This document shows positions 1 to 6,110 of a DNA stretch of 14,554 nt, in pieces; position 1 is the stretch's first letter, and each line of letters begins with the position of its first letter. The notes under the pieces are model-generated. The model saw only the letters and a program-made list of their open reading frames with translations. It was not told the DNA's origin and made no database searches. The position numbers and the translations under genes were made by a program. This stretch comes from Bacillota bacterium (GTDB taxonomy: Bacteria > Bacillota > Clostridia > Peptostreptococcales > Anaerovoracaceae), in NCBI GenBank assembly GCA_017523605.1, contig JAFWVZ010000227.1, positions 1 through 14,554 on the forward strand, in the 5' to 3' direction.

Positions 1-118
1 CACCAAGATCGGCCGCGCCATCCGCCTGGAGGACGCGCGGGGCCGCTACATCGTCTACCTGAAGGCCACGTTCCCCCGCGAGCTGACGCTGGAGGGGATG
101 ACCATCGTGGTGGATTGC
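1..118 (+). CDS. glmM: Fragment of phosphoglucosamine mutase (GlmM), foreign to this contig
   Basis: Read from base 2, this stretch gives an uninterrupted peptide including IGRAIRLEDARGRYIVYLK, then TFPREL and IVVDC. These match the GlmM region just before the conserved VDCANGAAY motif; GlmM converts glucosamine-6-phosphate to glucosamine-1-phosphate for peptidoglycan precursors. The match breaks right after VDC: the frame continues into unrelated residues and stops at 134-136. Composition is 81 G+C in the first 120 bases, with almost only G/C-ending codons, unlike everything downstream. The peptide looks proteobacterial (deltaproteobacterial or myxobacterial in flavour), by recognition only. 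Both ends are missing, and the fragment probably does not belong to this chromosome. Confidence 0.72.
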
Positions 119-303
119 GAAAGCCCAAGAGGATAGGCGGCGGCACGTATTCCAGAGAACTTCCCAACGCTGTAAGTTTCGGCCCGGAAGGTTACATGTG
201 CGAGGCATCCTGCCACGTTGCGGACGAATTCATGTCCATAGACCAGCTTATAATGAACGCGAAGATGATAGCCGACGCCATTACGGCTCTTGCCTGCGAA
301 TAG
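118..303 (+). CDS. C-terminal end of M20-family dipeptidase (PepV/Xaa-His type), 5' truncated
   Basis: The last ~61 codons of a zinc metallopeptidase of the M20 family, PepV-like, which releases amino acids from dipeptides in the cytoplasm. The visible motifs are IGGGTYSRELPNAVSFGPE near the start, which is the conserved PepV segment with the GGGTYAR signature, and a closing part CHVADEFMSIDQLIMNAKM, matching the family's HQANE-ID-L ending. The stop TAG is at 301-303 and is followed directly by the ATG of trmB. The rest of the gene, including the metal ligands, is missing because bases 1-118 belong to a different gene. A TTG at 115-117 could act formally as a start, but a 62-residue tail would have no catalytic centre, so this is treated as a truncated gene. 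Confidence 0.75.
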   Translation, partial: RKPKRIGGGTYSRELPNAVSFGPEGYMCEASCHVADEFMSIDQLIMNAKMIADAITALACE

Positions 304-945
304 ATGAGACAGCATCACATCAGGAACAGACAGCAGCTGATAGATGATTTCGGCAGTTACATAGTGGATGATCCCCGTGCCGCTAAAGGACGCTGGGCAG
401 AGCTTTTCGGCAATGACCGTCCGGTAAAACTTGAGATAGGAAGCGGCAAGGGCGCTTTCATTACCGGAATATGCTTTAGGGATAAGGACGTTAATTTCAT
501 AGCCTGCGAGGGCGCTTACAACGTATACCCCAGGATACCTCAGAAGGCAGCTGCTTTTAACGTGCGGAATCTGCTCGTACTTCCGAATTACATTACCGAC
601 CCTCGGGAGTTTTTCGAGGATGACGAGATCTCCGGTATATATCTAAATTTCAGCGATCCCTGGGGAAAAAAGAGATACAATAACCGCAGGCTCACTTACA
701 GGGATAAGATAGAAGGGTACAGGCACATCTGCAGATCCGGTTCGGCCCTTGAGTTCAAGACGGACAACGATGAGCTTTTCCAGTTTACACTGGATGAACT
801 GGCCTATCTTGGCATGGTACCTGAGGTGGTGGAATACGATCTTCACAACAGTCCGTATAACGCTTCCAACATCCTTACGGAATATGAAGAAAAGTTCACA
901 GAACAGGGCATAGCCATCAAATATTTGAGGCTTTTATTCACATAA
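304..945 (+). CDS. trmB: tRNA (guanine-N7-)-methyltransferase TrmB
   Basis: A 213-residue SAM-dependent methyltransferase that makes m7G46 in the variable loop of tRNAs. Motif I is EIGSGKG (44-50), with an acidic residue at E69 after the second strand. The signature NFSDPWGKKRYNNRRLT (115-131) is the TrmB hallmark; the usual Pro after DPW is Gly121 here. FKTDN (151-155) and TEYEEKF (192-198) are the conserved C-terminal substrate-binding motifs. Length is normal for the family. The ATG follows the dipeptidase TAG with no spacer and no strong ribosome site, so translation is probably coupled to the upstream gene. No terminator is visible before the next promoter region. Confidence 0.93.
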   Translation: MRQHHIRNRQQLIDDFGSYIVDDPRAAKGRWAELFGNDRPVKLEIGSGKGAFITGICFRDKDVNFIACEGAYNVYPRIPQKAAAFNVRNLLVLPNYITDPREFFEDDEISGIYLNFSDPWGKKRYNNRRLTYRDKIEGYRHICRSGSALEFKTDNDELFQFTLDELAYLGMVPEVVEYDLHNSPYNASNILTEYEEKFTEQGIAIKYLRLLFT

Positions 946-975
946 ATTATACATACCCCTTTAAAAGTATGCTAT

Positions 976-1009
976 TATAATCACGAAAGGCGGAGGGGAA
1001 GCCCCCCGC
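976..1009 (+). promoter_or_regulatory. -10 box and GC-rich leader hairpin upstream of the TPM/pspA genes
   Basis: A perfect TATAAT lies at 976-981; no convincing -35 is found at normal spacing, so an activator or alternative sigma factor is possible. Just downstream, 990-993 GCGG plus 995-998 GGGG pair with 1002-1005 CCCC plus 1006-1009 CCGC, leaving a bulged A994 and a 3-base loop. No T-run follows, so it is unlikely to be an intrinsic terminator. It sits 3-10 bases before the ribosome site AAAGGAGA (1013-1020). Confidence 0.45.
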
Positions 1010-1025
1010 GTGAAAGGAGAAAGAT

Positions 1026-2189
1026 ATGGGCAGAGGCGGCGGCGGAGGCGGCGGCTTCAGCGGCGGAGGCGGAGGAAGCTTCGGCGGCGGAGGCGGTCAC
1101 ATCGGCGGAGGTAGTTTCGGCGGAGGCCATGTAGGCGGCAGCAGTCACAGCGGCGGCAGCAGCTGGGGCGGAAGCAGCCACAGCAGCGGAGGAAGCAGCT
1201 GGGGCGGCAGCAGTCACAGTTACAGCGGCGGCCACAGCTACGGCGGTGGATACCGCAGCTACGGATATCGTTCCGGCGGCAACGGCTTGTTCCCACCTCT
1301 CTGGTGGTGGATCTGGGGAAACAACTCCGGAAGAAATAACAATAACAACAATAACAATAATAACGGCAACAAGGGACCGGAGAAGAACCCGCAGCCCAAG
1401 AAACCGGAAAAGAAGACAACGGCTGTAGGATGCCTGTCCGTAATACTCATAATCGTCGCGATAATCCTTGCGGTGATCATGATCAACGGCATCAATGCTT
1501 CTAAGGATGCTAAGAACCGCACCAAGCTGGATGTAAAGCCTACTGTAAACATAGGCTACATAGACGACCAGCTCGGCTGGCTGGATAAGAAGTCCACAGT
1601 AGAATCCGCCATGAAGGTGTTCTACGATAAGACCGGCGTAATGCCTTACCTTATCATAACCAGCAACATCGGCGGAGCCACCAACGAGACACAGGCGCAG
1701 GCCTGGGGATGGGCCAAGTACGAAGAGCTGTTCAAGAATGACGGAACGCATCTGCTTGTAGTCTGGTATCAGGTTGCCGGAACTCAGGACGACTATGCTT
1801 GGATGTTTGCCGGAACTCCTGCAAACGGAGTAATAGACGAGGATGCAATAGACGACATCTACTCGTACTTCAACAGGTATTACACATCGGACTACGACGA
1901 CAACCAGTACTTCGCCAAGGTATTCGAGGAATCCGCGGAGAAGATAATGAAACAGTCCGATACCGGATGGAAGTCCTCGCTGTTCTGGCTGATCGCTGTA
2001 ATAGCTGTACTGATCATCATGAACGTCATCGACTACAAGAACGTAATGAAGATCAAGAAACAGGAGGCTGCTGCAGAGCTCCTTAACGCCAACATCGAAG
2101 ACCCGGGCTGGAAGGACGAAGCGGAGAACCTCTCCGAAAAGTACGAAGACGAAGCAAGCGAGCTTGCGTCTAAATATGATAACAAATAA
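1026..2189 (+). CDS. Gly-rich membrane protein with TPM-like domain, PspA partner candidate
   Basis: A 387-residue protein in five parts. Residues 2-88 are low complexity (Gly, Ser, His, Tyr), with a WWWIW patch at 93-97. A 10-Asn run (104-113) leads into a Lys/Pro-rich linker (118-130). Transmembrane helix 1 spans about 133-154. A globular part (about 170-312) resembles the TPM domain of YgcG-like proteins, with the opening IGYIDDQLGWLDKKS and LLVVWYQV. Transmembrane helix 2 (317-336) is followed by a charged helical tail (337-387). Lys residues flank helix 1 on its N side and helix 2 on its C side, so the TPM part is predicted outside and both ends inside. There is no signal peptide. Start choice: ATG 1026 after AAAGGAGA. 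pspA follows 29 bases later. TPM domains are linked to membrane-protein quality control, but their chemistry is poorly defined. Domain assignment is by pattern recognition. Confidence 0.75.
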   Translation: MGRGGGGGGGFSGGGGGSFGGGGGHIGGGSFGGGHVGGSSHSGGSSWGGSSHSSGGSSWGGSSHSYSGGHSYGGGYRSYGYRSGGNGLFPPLWWWIWGNNSGRNNNNNNNNNNGNKGPEKNPQPKKPEKKTTAVGCLSVILIIVAIILAVIMINGINASKDAKNRTKLDVKPTVNIGYIDDQLGWLDKKSTVESAMKVFYDKTGVMPYLIITSNIGGATNETQAQAWGWAKYEELFKNDGTHLLVVWYQVAGTQDDYAWMFAGTPANGVIDEDAIDDIYSYFNRYYTSDYDDNQYFAKVFEESAEKIMKQSDTGWKSSLFWLIAVIAVLIIMNVIDYKNVMKIKKQEAAAELLNANIEDPGWKDEAENLSEKYEDEASELASKYDNK

Positions 2190-2218
2190 TATATAGTTAA
2201 TGTATTAGGAGGAAAACA

Positions 2219-2896
2219 ATGGGAATTTTATCAAGATTCACAGACATCATCAGCGCTAACATCAATTCTCTGCTGGACAAGGCCGAGGATCCTGTAAAGA
2301 TGATCAACAAGTATCTTCTCGACGCAAGAGAGGACCTTGCTGAGGTCAAGAAGGAGACCACCGAGGTCATGGCAGAAGAGACCAGAGCACTGCGCAAGGT
2401 AAACCAGAATGCGGCTGAGGTAGCAAGGTATTCCGAGCTCGCAAAGAAGGCTCTTACCCAGGGCAACGAGGGAGACGCAAAGGTCTTCATCGCTAAGAAG
2501 CAGGAGCTCGAGAACACCGGCGCTTCTCTCCAGACTGCATATGCTGCAGCTCACGAGAATGCCATCAAGATGCGTCAGCTCTATGATAAGCTTGCTTCCG
2601 ACATCGCTCAGCTTGAGGCCCGCAAGGCAGGCATAGAGGCTAAGGTCTCCATCGCCAAGACCCAGCAGAAGGTCAACGCTTACTCCAACAAGGGCGAGAA
2701 GTTCGACGAAGTAATGGGCAAGATCGCAGACATGGAAGATAAGGCCAACAAGATGCTCGACGTAGCTAACGCTGCTGCAGAGCTCGAAGCCAGCGCTGTT
2801 GACGAGGCTATAGCTCTCGAAGACAAGTATAAGGCAGGCGTTACCGCTTCCGTAGACGAAGAGCTTGACAGACTTAAGAAGGAACTCGGAATGTAA
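2219..2896 (+). CDS. pspA: Phage-shock protein A / IM30 (Vipp1) family protein
   Basis: A 225-residue, nearly all-helical protein of the PspA/IM30 family, which assembles on the inner face of the membrane into rings or rods and stabilises damaged bilayers. The N-terminal amphipathic helix MGILSRFTDIISANINSLLD (1-20) is the lipid-binding element, and EDPVKMINKYLLD (23-35) is the conserved PspA signature. Long coiled-coil helices follow (about 25-190), and the C-terminal VDEELDRLKKELG (212-224) matches the family ending. Length is typical. A strong ribosome site (AGGAGGA, 2206-2212) precedes the ATG. It follows the TPM membrane protein, probably in one transcript, and a hairpin terminator comes 36 bases after the stop. 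No PspF-type regulator, PspB or PspC is present in the window. Confidence 0.93.
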   Translation: MGILSRFTDIISANINSLLDKAEDPVKMINKYLLDAREDLAEVKKETTEVMAEETRALRKVNQNAAEVARYSELAKKALTQGNEGDAKVFIAKKQELENTGASLQTAYAAAHENAIKMRQLYDKLASDIAQLEARKAGIEAKVSIAKTQQKVNAYSNKGEKFDEVMGKIADMEDKANKMLDVANAAAELEASAVDEAIALEDKYKAGVTASVDEELDRLKKELGM

Positions 2897-2931
2897 TTTC
2901 CGGTAACGGATCCTTACGGTCTAAAGAAAAT

Positions 2932-2960
2932 AAAGCGGCATCCGAAAGGGTGCCGCTTTT
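2932..2960. terminator. Bidirectional intrinsic terminator between pspA and the lipid kinase
   Basis: A perfect 9-bp stem, AAAGCGGCA (2932-2940) with TGCCGCTTT (2951-2959), has a 10-base loop. A TTTTACTAT tract follows on the + strand and a T-rich tract (TTATTTTC) on the - strand. It can therefore end pspA from the left and the lipid kinase gene (stop at 2997) from the right. Confidence 0.88.
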
Positions 2961-2996
2961 ACTATGCAATTTGCAGGTGAATGTCCGGTGCGCAGG

Positions 2997-3890
2997 TCAG
3001 ATGTACATCTCGATCGCGGAATGAAGGTTTCTGATGTTTACACATTTTCCGCCTTCGGCTTTTTCTCCGTCCAGGGACCAGTCTATGTCTTCTTCGGTCT
3101 CGAAGGTTATGTCCTTTGCTTTAAAGAATTCGAACATGCTGCCGGTAAAATCGTTGGAGAGAACTCCTGTAACTATCCTGTTTGTCTCTGCAAGGTTATT
3201 GGGATATTTTACGAGTATTACTTCGAAAAGACCATCGTGCAGATCCACTATGTTCTCAGAAAGCTTTACAAGACCGGCTACGGAACGGGTGTTCGATACC
3301 GAGCAATAGATGTATTCGCCCTCCAGCTCGCGTCCGTCAGCCGTTATCTTAGCTTTATATCTCCGCATGTTGCCCAGTTCCTTTATGCCTTCCAGAAGAT
3401 AGGCCATGTGTCCTATGGAATTCTTAAGTTCCTGGGGTGCGCTGTAAGAAGCGGCCGAGAAGGCCCCAAACGTTGCGATATAGCTGAAATTGCGGTCATC
3501 GCCGAACTTTCCTACGTCTATGCCCATTCGTACCGATTTGCAGATGTTTACGGCTGCTCCGGTGGGTGAGGAAGGTATTCCGAGAGTATCAGCGAAATCG
3601 TTGGTGGAACCTGCCGGTATGTATCCGAGAGGAACCTTTGCGCTCATCTCGGAGGTAAGGAGTCCGGATATCACTTCGTTGAGCGTACCGTCGCCTCCGC
3701 AGCATACAACTAGGTCGTAGCCGTTTCTGAATGCATTGGCGGCAAGCTCCTTGCCGTGTCCTCTGTACTGTGTTATTGCAGTCGTAACTATGCAATCGTT
3801 GTTGCAGAAGACTTCTATTACGTCGAACAGCTCACTGCGCATGCGCAGCTTTCCGGCTACAGGGTTTACTATAAGCAGAACACTCTTCAT
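2997..3890 (-). CDS. Diacylglycerol kinase-family lipid kinase (YegS/BmrU/DgkB type)
   Basis: A 297-residue member of the DAGK catalytic family, which phosphorylates diacylglycerol or a related lipid using ATP at the membrane. It starts with the family's IVNPVAGK (7-14). The nucleotide-binding motif GGDGTLNE is at 65-72, GSTNDFA at 94-100, HDGLFEV (218-224) carries a conserved Asp, and LDGE is at 273-276. Length is typical. The ATG at 3890 has GGAG about 7 bases upstream. The gene is single, divergent from the ROK kinase, and ends at the terminator shared with pspA. In Gram-positive bacteria such enzymes recycle diacylglycerol released during lipoteichoic acid synthesis. The exact substrate cannot be read from the sequence, and no multidrug-transporter neighbour (as with bmrU) is present. 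Confidence 0.88.
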   Translation of the reverse strand: MKSVLLIVNPVAGKLRMRSELFDVIEVFCNNDCIVTTAITQYRGHGKELAANAFRNGYDLVVCCGGDGTLNEVISGLLTSEMSAKVPLGYIPAGSTNDFADTLGIPSSPTGAAVNICKSVRMGIDVGKFGDDRNFSYIATFGAFSAASYSAPQELKNSIGHMAYLLEGIKELGNMRRYKAKITADGRELEGEYIYCSVSNTRSVAGLVKLSENIVDLHDGLFEVILVKYPNNLAETNRIVTGVLSNDFTGSMFEFFKAKDITFETEEDIDWSLDGEKAEGGKCVNIRNLHSAIEMYI

Positions 3891-3917
3891 TTTATTCTCC
3901 GTTCTTGTTTCTTTTTA

Positions 3918-4001
3918 TTTATATTAAACCATATCAATGATAAAATACAAATAGTAATTGGCCCGGAATGATACCGATAACTGTATGTATCATTCGCGGG
4001 C
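3918..4001 (+). promoter_or_regulatory. Promoter and leader hairpin of the ROK kinase gene
   Basis: Candidate boxes are TTTATA (3918-3923) and TAAAAT (3941-3946), with a 17-base spacer. Downstream, a long inverted repeat pairs GCCCGGAATGATAC (3961-3974) with GTATCATTC-G-CGGGC (3987-4001): 14 pairs, one bulged G, and a 12-base loop. The stem ends two bases before the ribosome site TAAGGAGA (4003-4010). With the transcript start near 3953, the stem would form in the leader RNA and could gate translation; as DNA it could instead be an operator. Confidence 0.55.
3921..3950 (-). promoter_or_regulatory. Probable promoter of the lipid kinase gene
   Basis: On the minus strand, TTGTAT (3950-3945) and TAATAT (3926-3921) are separated by 18 bases, about 30 bases before the kinase ATG. 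The boxes match the vegetative consensus only moderately and overlap the opposing promoter of the ROK gene. Confidence 0.4.
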
Positions 4002-4015
4002 GTAAGGAGACTGAC

Positions 4016-4927
4016 ATGAAGTACATAGGAGTCGACATAGGCGGCACTAACATCAAGCTTGGCCTTGTAGATCTGGAAGGAGAAGATCCTGTCATCATGG
4101 CCAGGTCCGCGTTCCTGTTCGATCACAAGACGTGCTCCGAACTTTGCGGGGCAATTAAGTATCACACGGAAATAATGGCCGCAGACGCTGGAATAGGAAC
4201 AGACGATATACTTGGCATAGGGCTCAGTGTTCCCGGAAGCATAGACCGGGAAGGTGAGATCATACTGCATTCTTACAATATGGGTTATCATAATGTTCCC
4301 ATCAAGGCAGAGCTTCAGAAGCTATTCCCCGGAAAAAAGATATCCATGGCAAACGATGCCAACGCTGCAGCGTTTGCAGAACTGCACGCCGGTTCTCTGA
4401 AGGGCTGCCTCAACGCGCTTCTTCTTACTATCGGAACGGGACTTGGATCCGGATTGATACTGGACGGCAAGGTGTTCAACGGCGGGCAGGGACGGGGCTG
4501 CGAGCTGGGCCACATGACGTTCAAGGTCGGCGGAATACCGTGCAACTGCGGCCAGAGCGGATGCATGGATGTCTACCTTTCGGCTACCCGCATTGCCAGA
4601 GAAGGCAGGGAGCTTCTCGGCGAGGAATATGCGGATGCAAAAGCTGTTCTGGATCTTAGTAAAAAAGGCGATCCAACAGCAAAAAAGATCATGGATTCAT
4701 ATCTGGACGATCTTTCGACCGCTATCGCCGCTCTTTGTGCAACTTTCGACCCGGAGAGGATAGCACTTGGAGGAGGATTCAGCGCTGCAGGAGATGCGCT
4801 TTACGTTCCGCTGAACAAGCTTGTAGCTCAGAAGAATTTCCACAGGATACCCTACGAAATTGTGCCTGCAAGGTTCCTTAACGACGCGGGAGTTCTGGGC
4901 GCTGCATATCATGTTCATTTGACATAA
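4016..4927 (+). CDS. ROK-family sugar kinase (glucokinase-like)
   Basis: A 303-residue cytoplasmic kinase of the ROK family, probably phosphorylating glucose or a related hexose. The phosphate-1 motif is DIGGTNIKLG (7-16). The catalytic Asp lies in NDAN (113-116), phosphate-2 is LTIGTGLGSG (137-146), and the adenosine motif is LGGGF (251-255). The structural zinc site is H166 plus C176, C178 and C183 in CNCGQSGCMD, where the usual Glu after the last Cys pair is Asp185. I chose ATG 4016, not the in-frame upstream ATG at 3968, because TAAGGAGA lies just before it and the family begins with M-x-Y-I-G-V-D. The upstream choice would also place the leader hairpin inside the coding region. Substrate assignment is inferred; N-acetylmannosamine kinase or a sugar-responsive ROK role without DNA binding is less likely. 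Confidence 0.88.
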   Translation: MKYIGVDIGGTNIKLGLVDLEGEDPVIMARSAFLFDHKTCSELCGAIKYHTEIMAADAGIGTDDILGIGLSVPGSIDREGEIILHSYNMGYHNVPIKAELQKLFPGKKISMANDANAAAFAELHAGSLKGCLNALLLTIGTGLGSGLILDGKVFNGGQGRGCELGHMTFKVGGIPCNCGQSGCMDVYLSATRIAREGRELLGEEYADAKAVLDLSKKGDPTAKKIMDSYLDDLSTAIAALCATFDPERIALGGGFSAAGDALYVPLNKLVAQKNFHRIPYEIVPARFLNDAGVLGAAYHVHLT

Positions 4928-5028
4928 GCTTTGTAAAATACTAAAATTACGAGGTAAAGATATACGAGGCAGAAAGCCCGGATCATCATTGTTTTTAAGA
5001 GTTTTTTAAATATCTAAGGAGTAAGATC

Positions 5029-5499
5029 ATGGAAGAAAAGAAAGGATTTGTAAAAGAGTTTAAAGAGTTCATAATGCGCGGCAACGTACTGGACATGGCC
5101 GTAGGCGTTATAATCGCCACCGCATTCGGCAAGATCACTACATCCCTTGTTAAGGACGTGTTCATGCCGTTCATCAGCTGGATATTCGGCGCCAGAGACA
5201 TGACCGCTCTGAACATCGTAGTAAGGCCGGAAGTAGTAGAGGGTGAAACTGTAGTTAAGGAAGCTATAGTCATTGGATTCGGAACCTTCGTAACTGCCAT
5301 CATAGACTTTATCCTTGTTGCTCTTGTTGTATTCCTGATAGTTAAGGCATTCAATAAGGCAAGATCCAAAGCAGAAGCCAGAAAGAAGGCCGAAGAAGAA
5401 GCCGCTGCCGCTGCTGCAGCTGCTGCTGAAGAACCTGCTCCTCCGACTCAGGAAGAGCTTCTTGCCGAGATCAGAGATCTCCTTAAGGCTGCAAAGTAA
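5029..5499 (+). CDS. mscL: Large-conductance mechanosensitive channel MscL
   Basis: A 156-residue channel that opens under membrane tension to release solutes during osmotic downshock; MscL forms homopentamers. The N-terminal amphipathic segment and pore helix show GNVLDMAVGVIIATAFGKI (18-36), the family signature. The periplasmic loop is about 50-77, the second helix about 78-107, and the C-terminal cytoplasmic helix LLAEIRDLLK is at 144-153. An extended Ala/Glu linker with nine consecutive Ala (125-133) and a PAPP kink separate helix 2 from the bundle, making this protein somewhat longer than the 130-150 usual for Firmicutes. The ribosome site is TAAGGAG before ATG 5029. The 101-base gap after the ROK gene holds no clear terminator or strong promoter. 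The zinc-ribbon gene begins 26 bases downstream. Confidence 0.95.
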   Translation: MEEKKGFVKEFKEFIMRGNVLDMAVGVIIATAFGKITTSLVKDVFMPFISWIFGARDMTALNIVVRPEVVEGETVVKEAIVIGFGTFVTAIIDFILVALVVFLIVKAFNKARSKAEARKKAEEEAAAAAAAAAEEPAPPTQEELLAEIRDLLKAAK

Positions 5500-5525
5500 T
5501 CGATCATTAACGAAAGGATAAAACT

Positions 5526-6110
5526 ATGGCTAAATGCGCTAAATGCGGAGCCGAGCTTATCGAAGGCGCTAGATTCTGCAGAGAATGCGGCGCTAAGATA
5601 GAGGCTCCTGCTGTCACCGTGGAAAAGGTGGCTGCCGTTAAGAGCGAGATAGAGACCACTGCATTAAGTCTCAGGGAACTTACCGATAAGATGCTTGCTA
5701 CCTACGTATCCGGCATGAAGGATCTGGAGGACGCTGCAGCAAAAGCCAGGGCGGAAGCCGAATCCAAGGCTGCCGAGTATGAAGCTAAGCTCAGGGACAG
5801 CAATGTCCTTCTGGATGCAAAGACCAGAGAGCTTAACGAGCTTACGGAAAAGTATTCCAAGCTCCAGATAATAAATCAGCAGCTTCAGACCGAAAAATTC
5901 GATGCTCAGTCCGCTGTTGCAGAGCTAAATAATAAAGTGGCAGCACTTGAGCAGGCCAGGACATCTCTTGTTGCGGCTCTTAATGCACAGCAGGCAGCAG
6001 CTGCAGTTTCTGCGCCTGTTCAGCCTGTCGCTGCAGTCCAGGAGAAGCCTACCGAAGCAGTTTCGATCCCGGATGCTGCGCAGCCCGGCCCGGTGGAAGA
6101 GGAAGCATGA
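5526..6110 (+). CDS. Zinc-ribbon/coiled-coil protein, function unknown
   Basis: A 194-residue soluble protein that I do not recognise as a named family. It opens with a CxxC-x10-CxxC zinc ribbon (C4, C7, C18, C21; KCGAELIEGARFCRECG), of the type common in Firmicutes proteins with mixed roles. A long, heptad-rich coiled coil fills about 34-155, with Ala, Glu, Lys and Gln dominant. The tail (156-194) is Ala/Pro/Val-rich and acidic, probably disordered. There is no membrane segment or signal peptide. The ribosome site is GAAAGGA before ATG 5526. It lies 26 bases after mscL, and its TGA overlaps the ATG of the next gene (ATGA), so the three genes are likely co-transcribed. The coiled coil suggests oligomerisation or scaffolding; nothing indicates catalysis. 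Confidence 0.82.
   Translation: MAKCAKCGAELIEGARFCRECGAKIEAPAVTVEKVAAVKSEIETTALSLRELTDKMLATYVSGMKDLEDAAAKARAEAESKAAEYEAKLRDSNVLLDAKTRELNELTEKYSKLQIINQQLQTEKFDAQSAVAELNNKVAALEQARTSLVAALNAQQAAAAVSAPVQPVAAVQEKPTEAVSIPDAAQPGPVEEEA

Noticed and set aside
990..1009. GC-rich hairpin as terminator of trmB
   Set aside because: No T tract follows the stem on either strand; it lies downstream of a TATAAT box and next to a ribosome site, so a leader element fits better.
981..1751. 256-codon open frame on the minus strand over the Gly-rich gene
   Set aside because: Its Ala/Ser/Val-rich translation is the mirror of the GGC-rich Gly/Ser codons; no ribosome site or family resemblance, while the + strand frame has both.
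2964..3569. 201-codon + strand open frame opposite the lipid kinase
   Set aside because: Antisense to a gene with GGDGTLNE and other intact motifs; the translation has no recognisable domain.
3968..4015. Longer ROK kinase starting at ATG 3968
   Set aside because: The extra 16 residues are not family-like, there is no ribosome site, and they would be coded by the leader hairpin.
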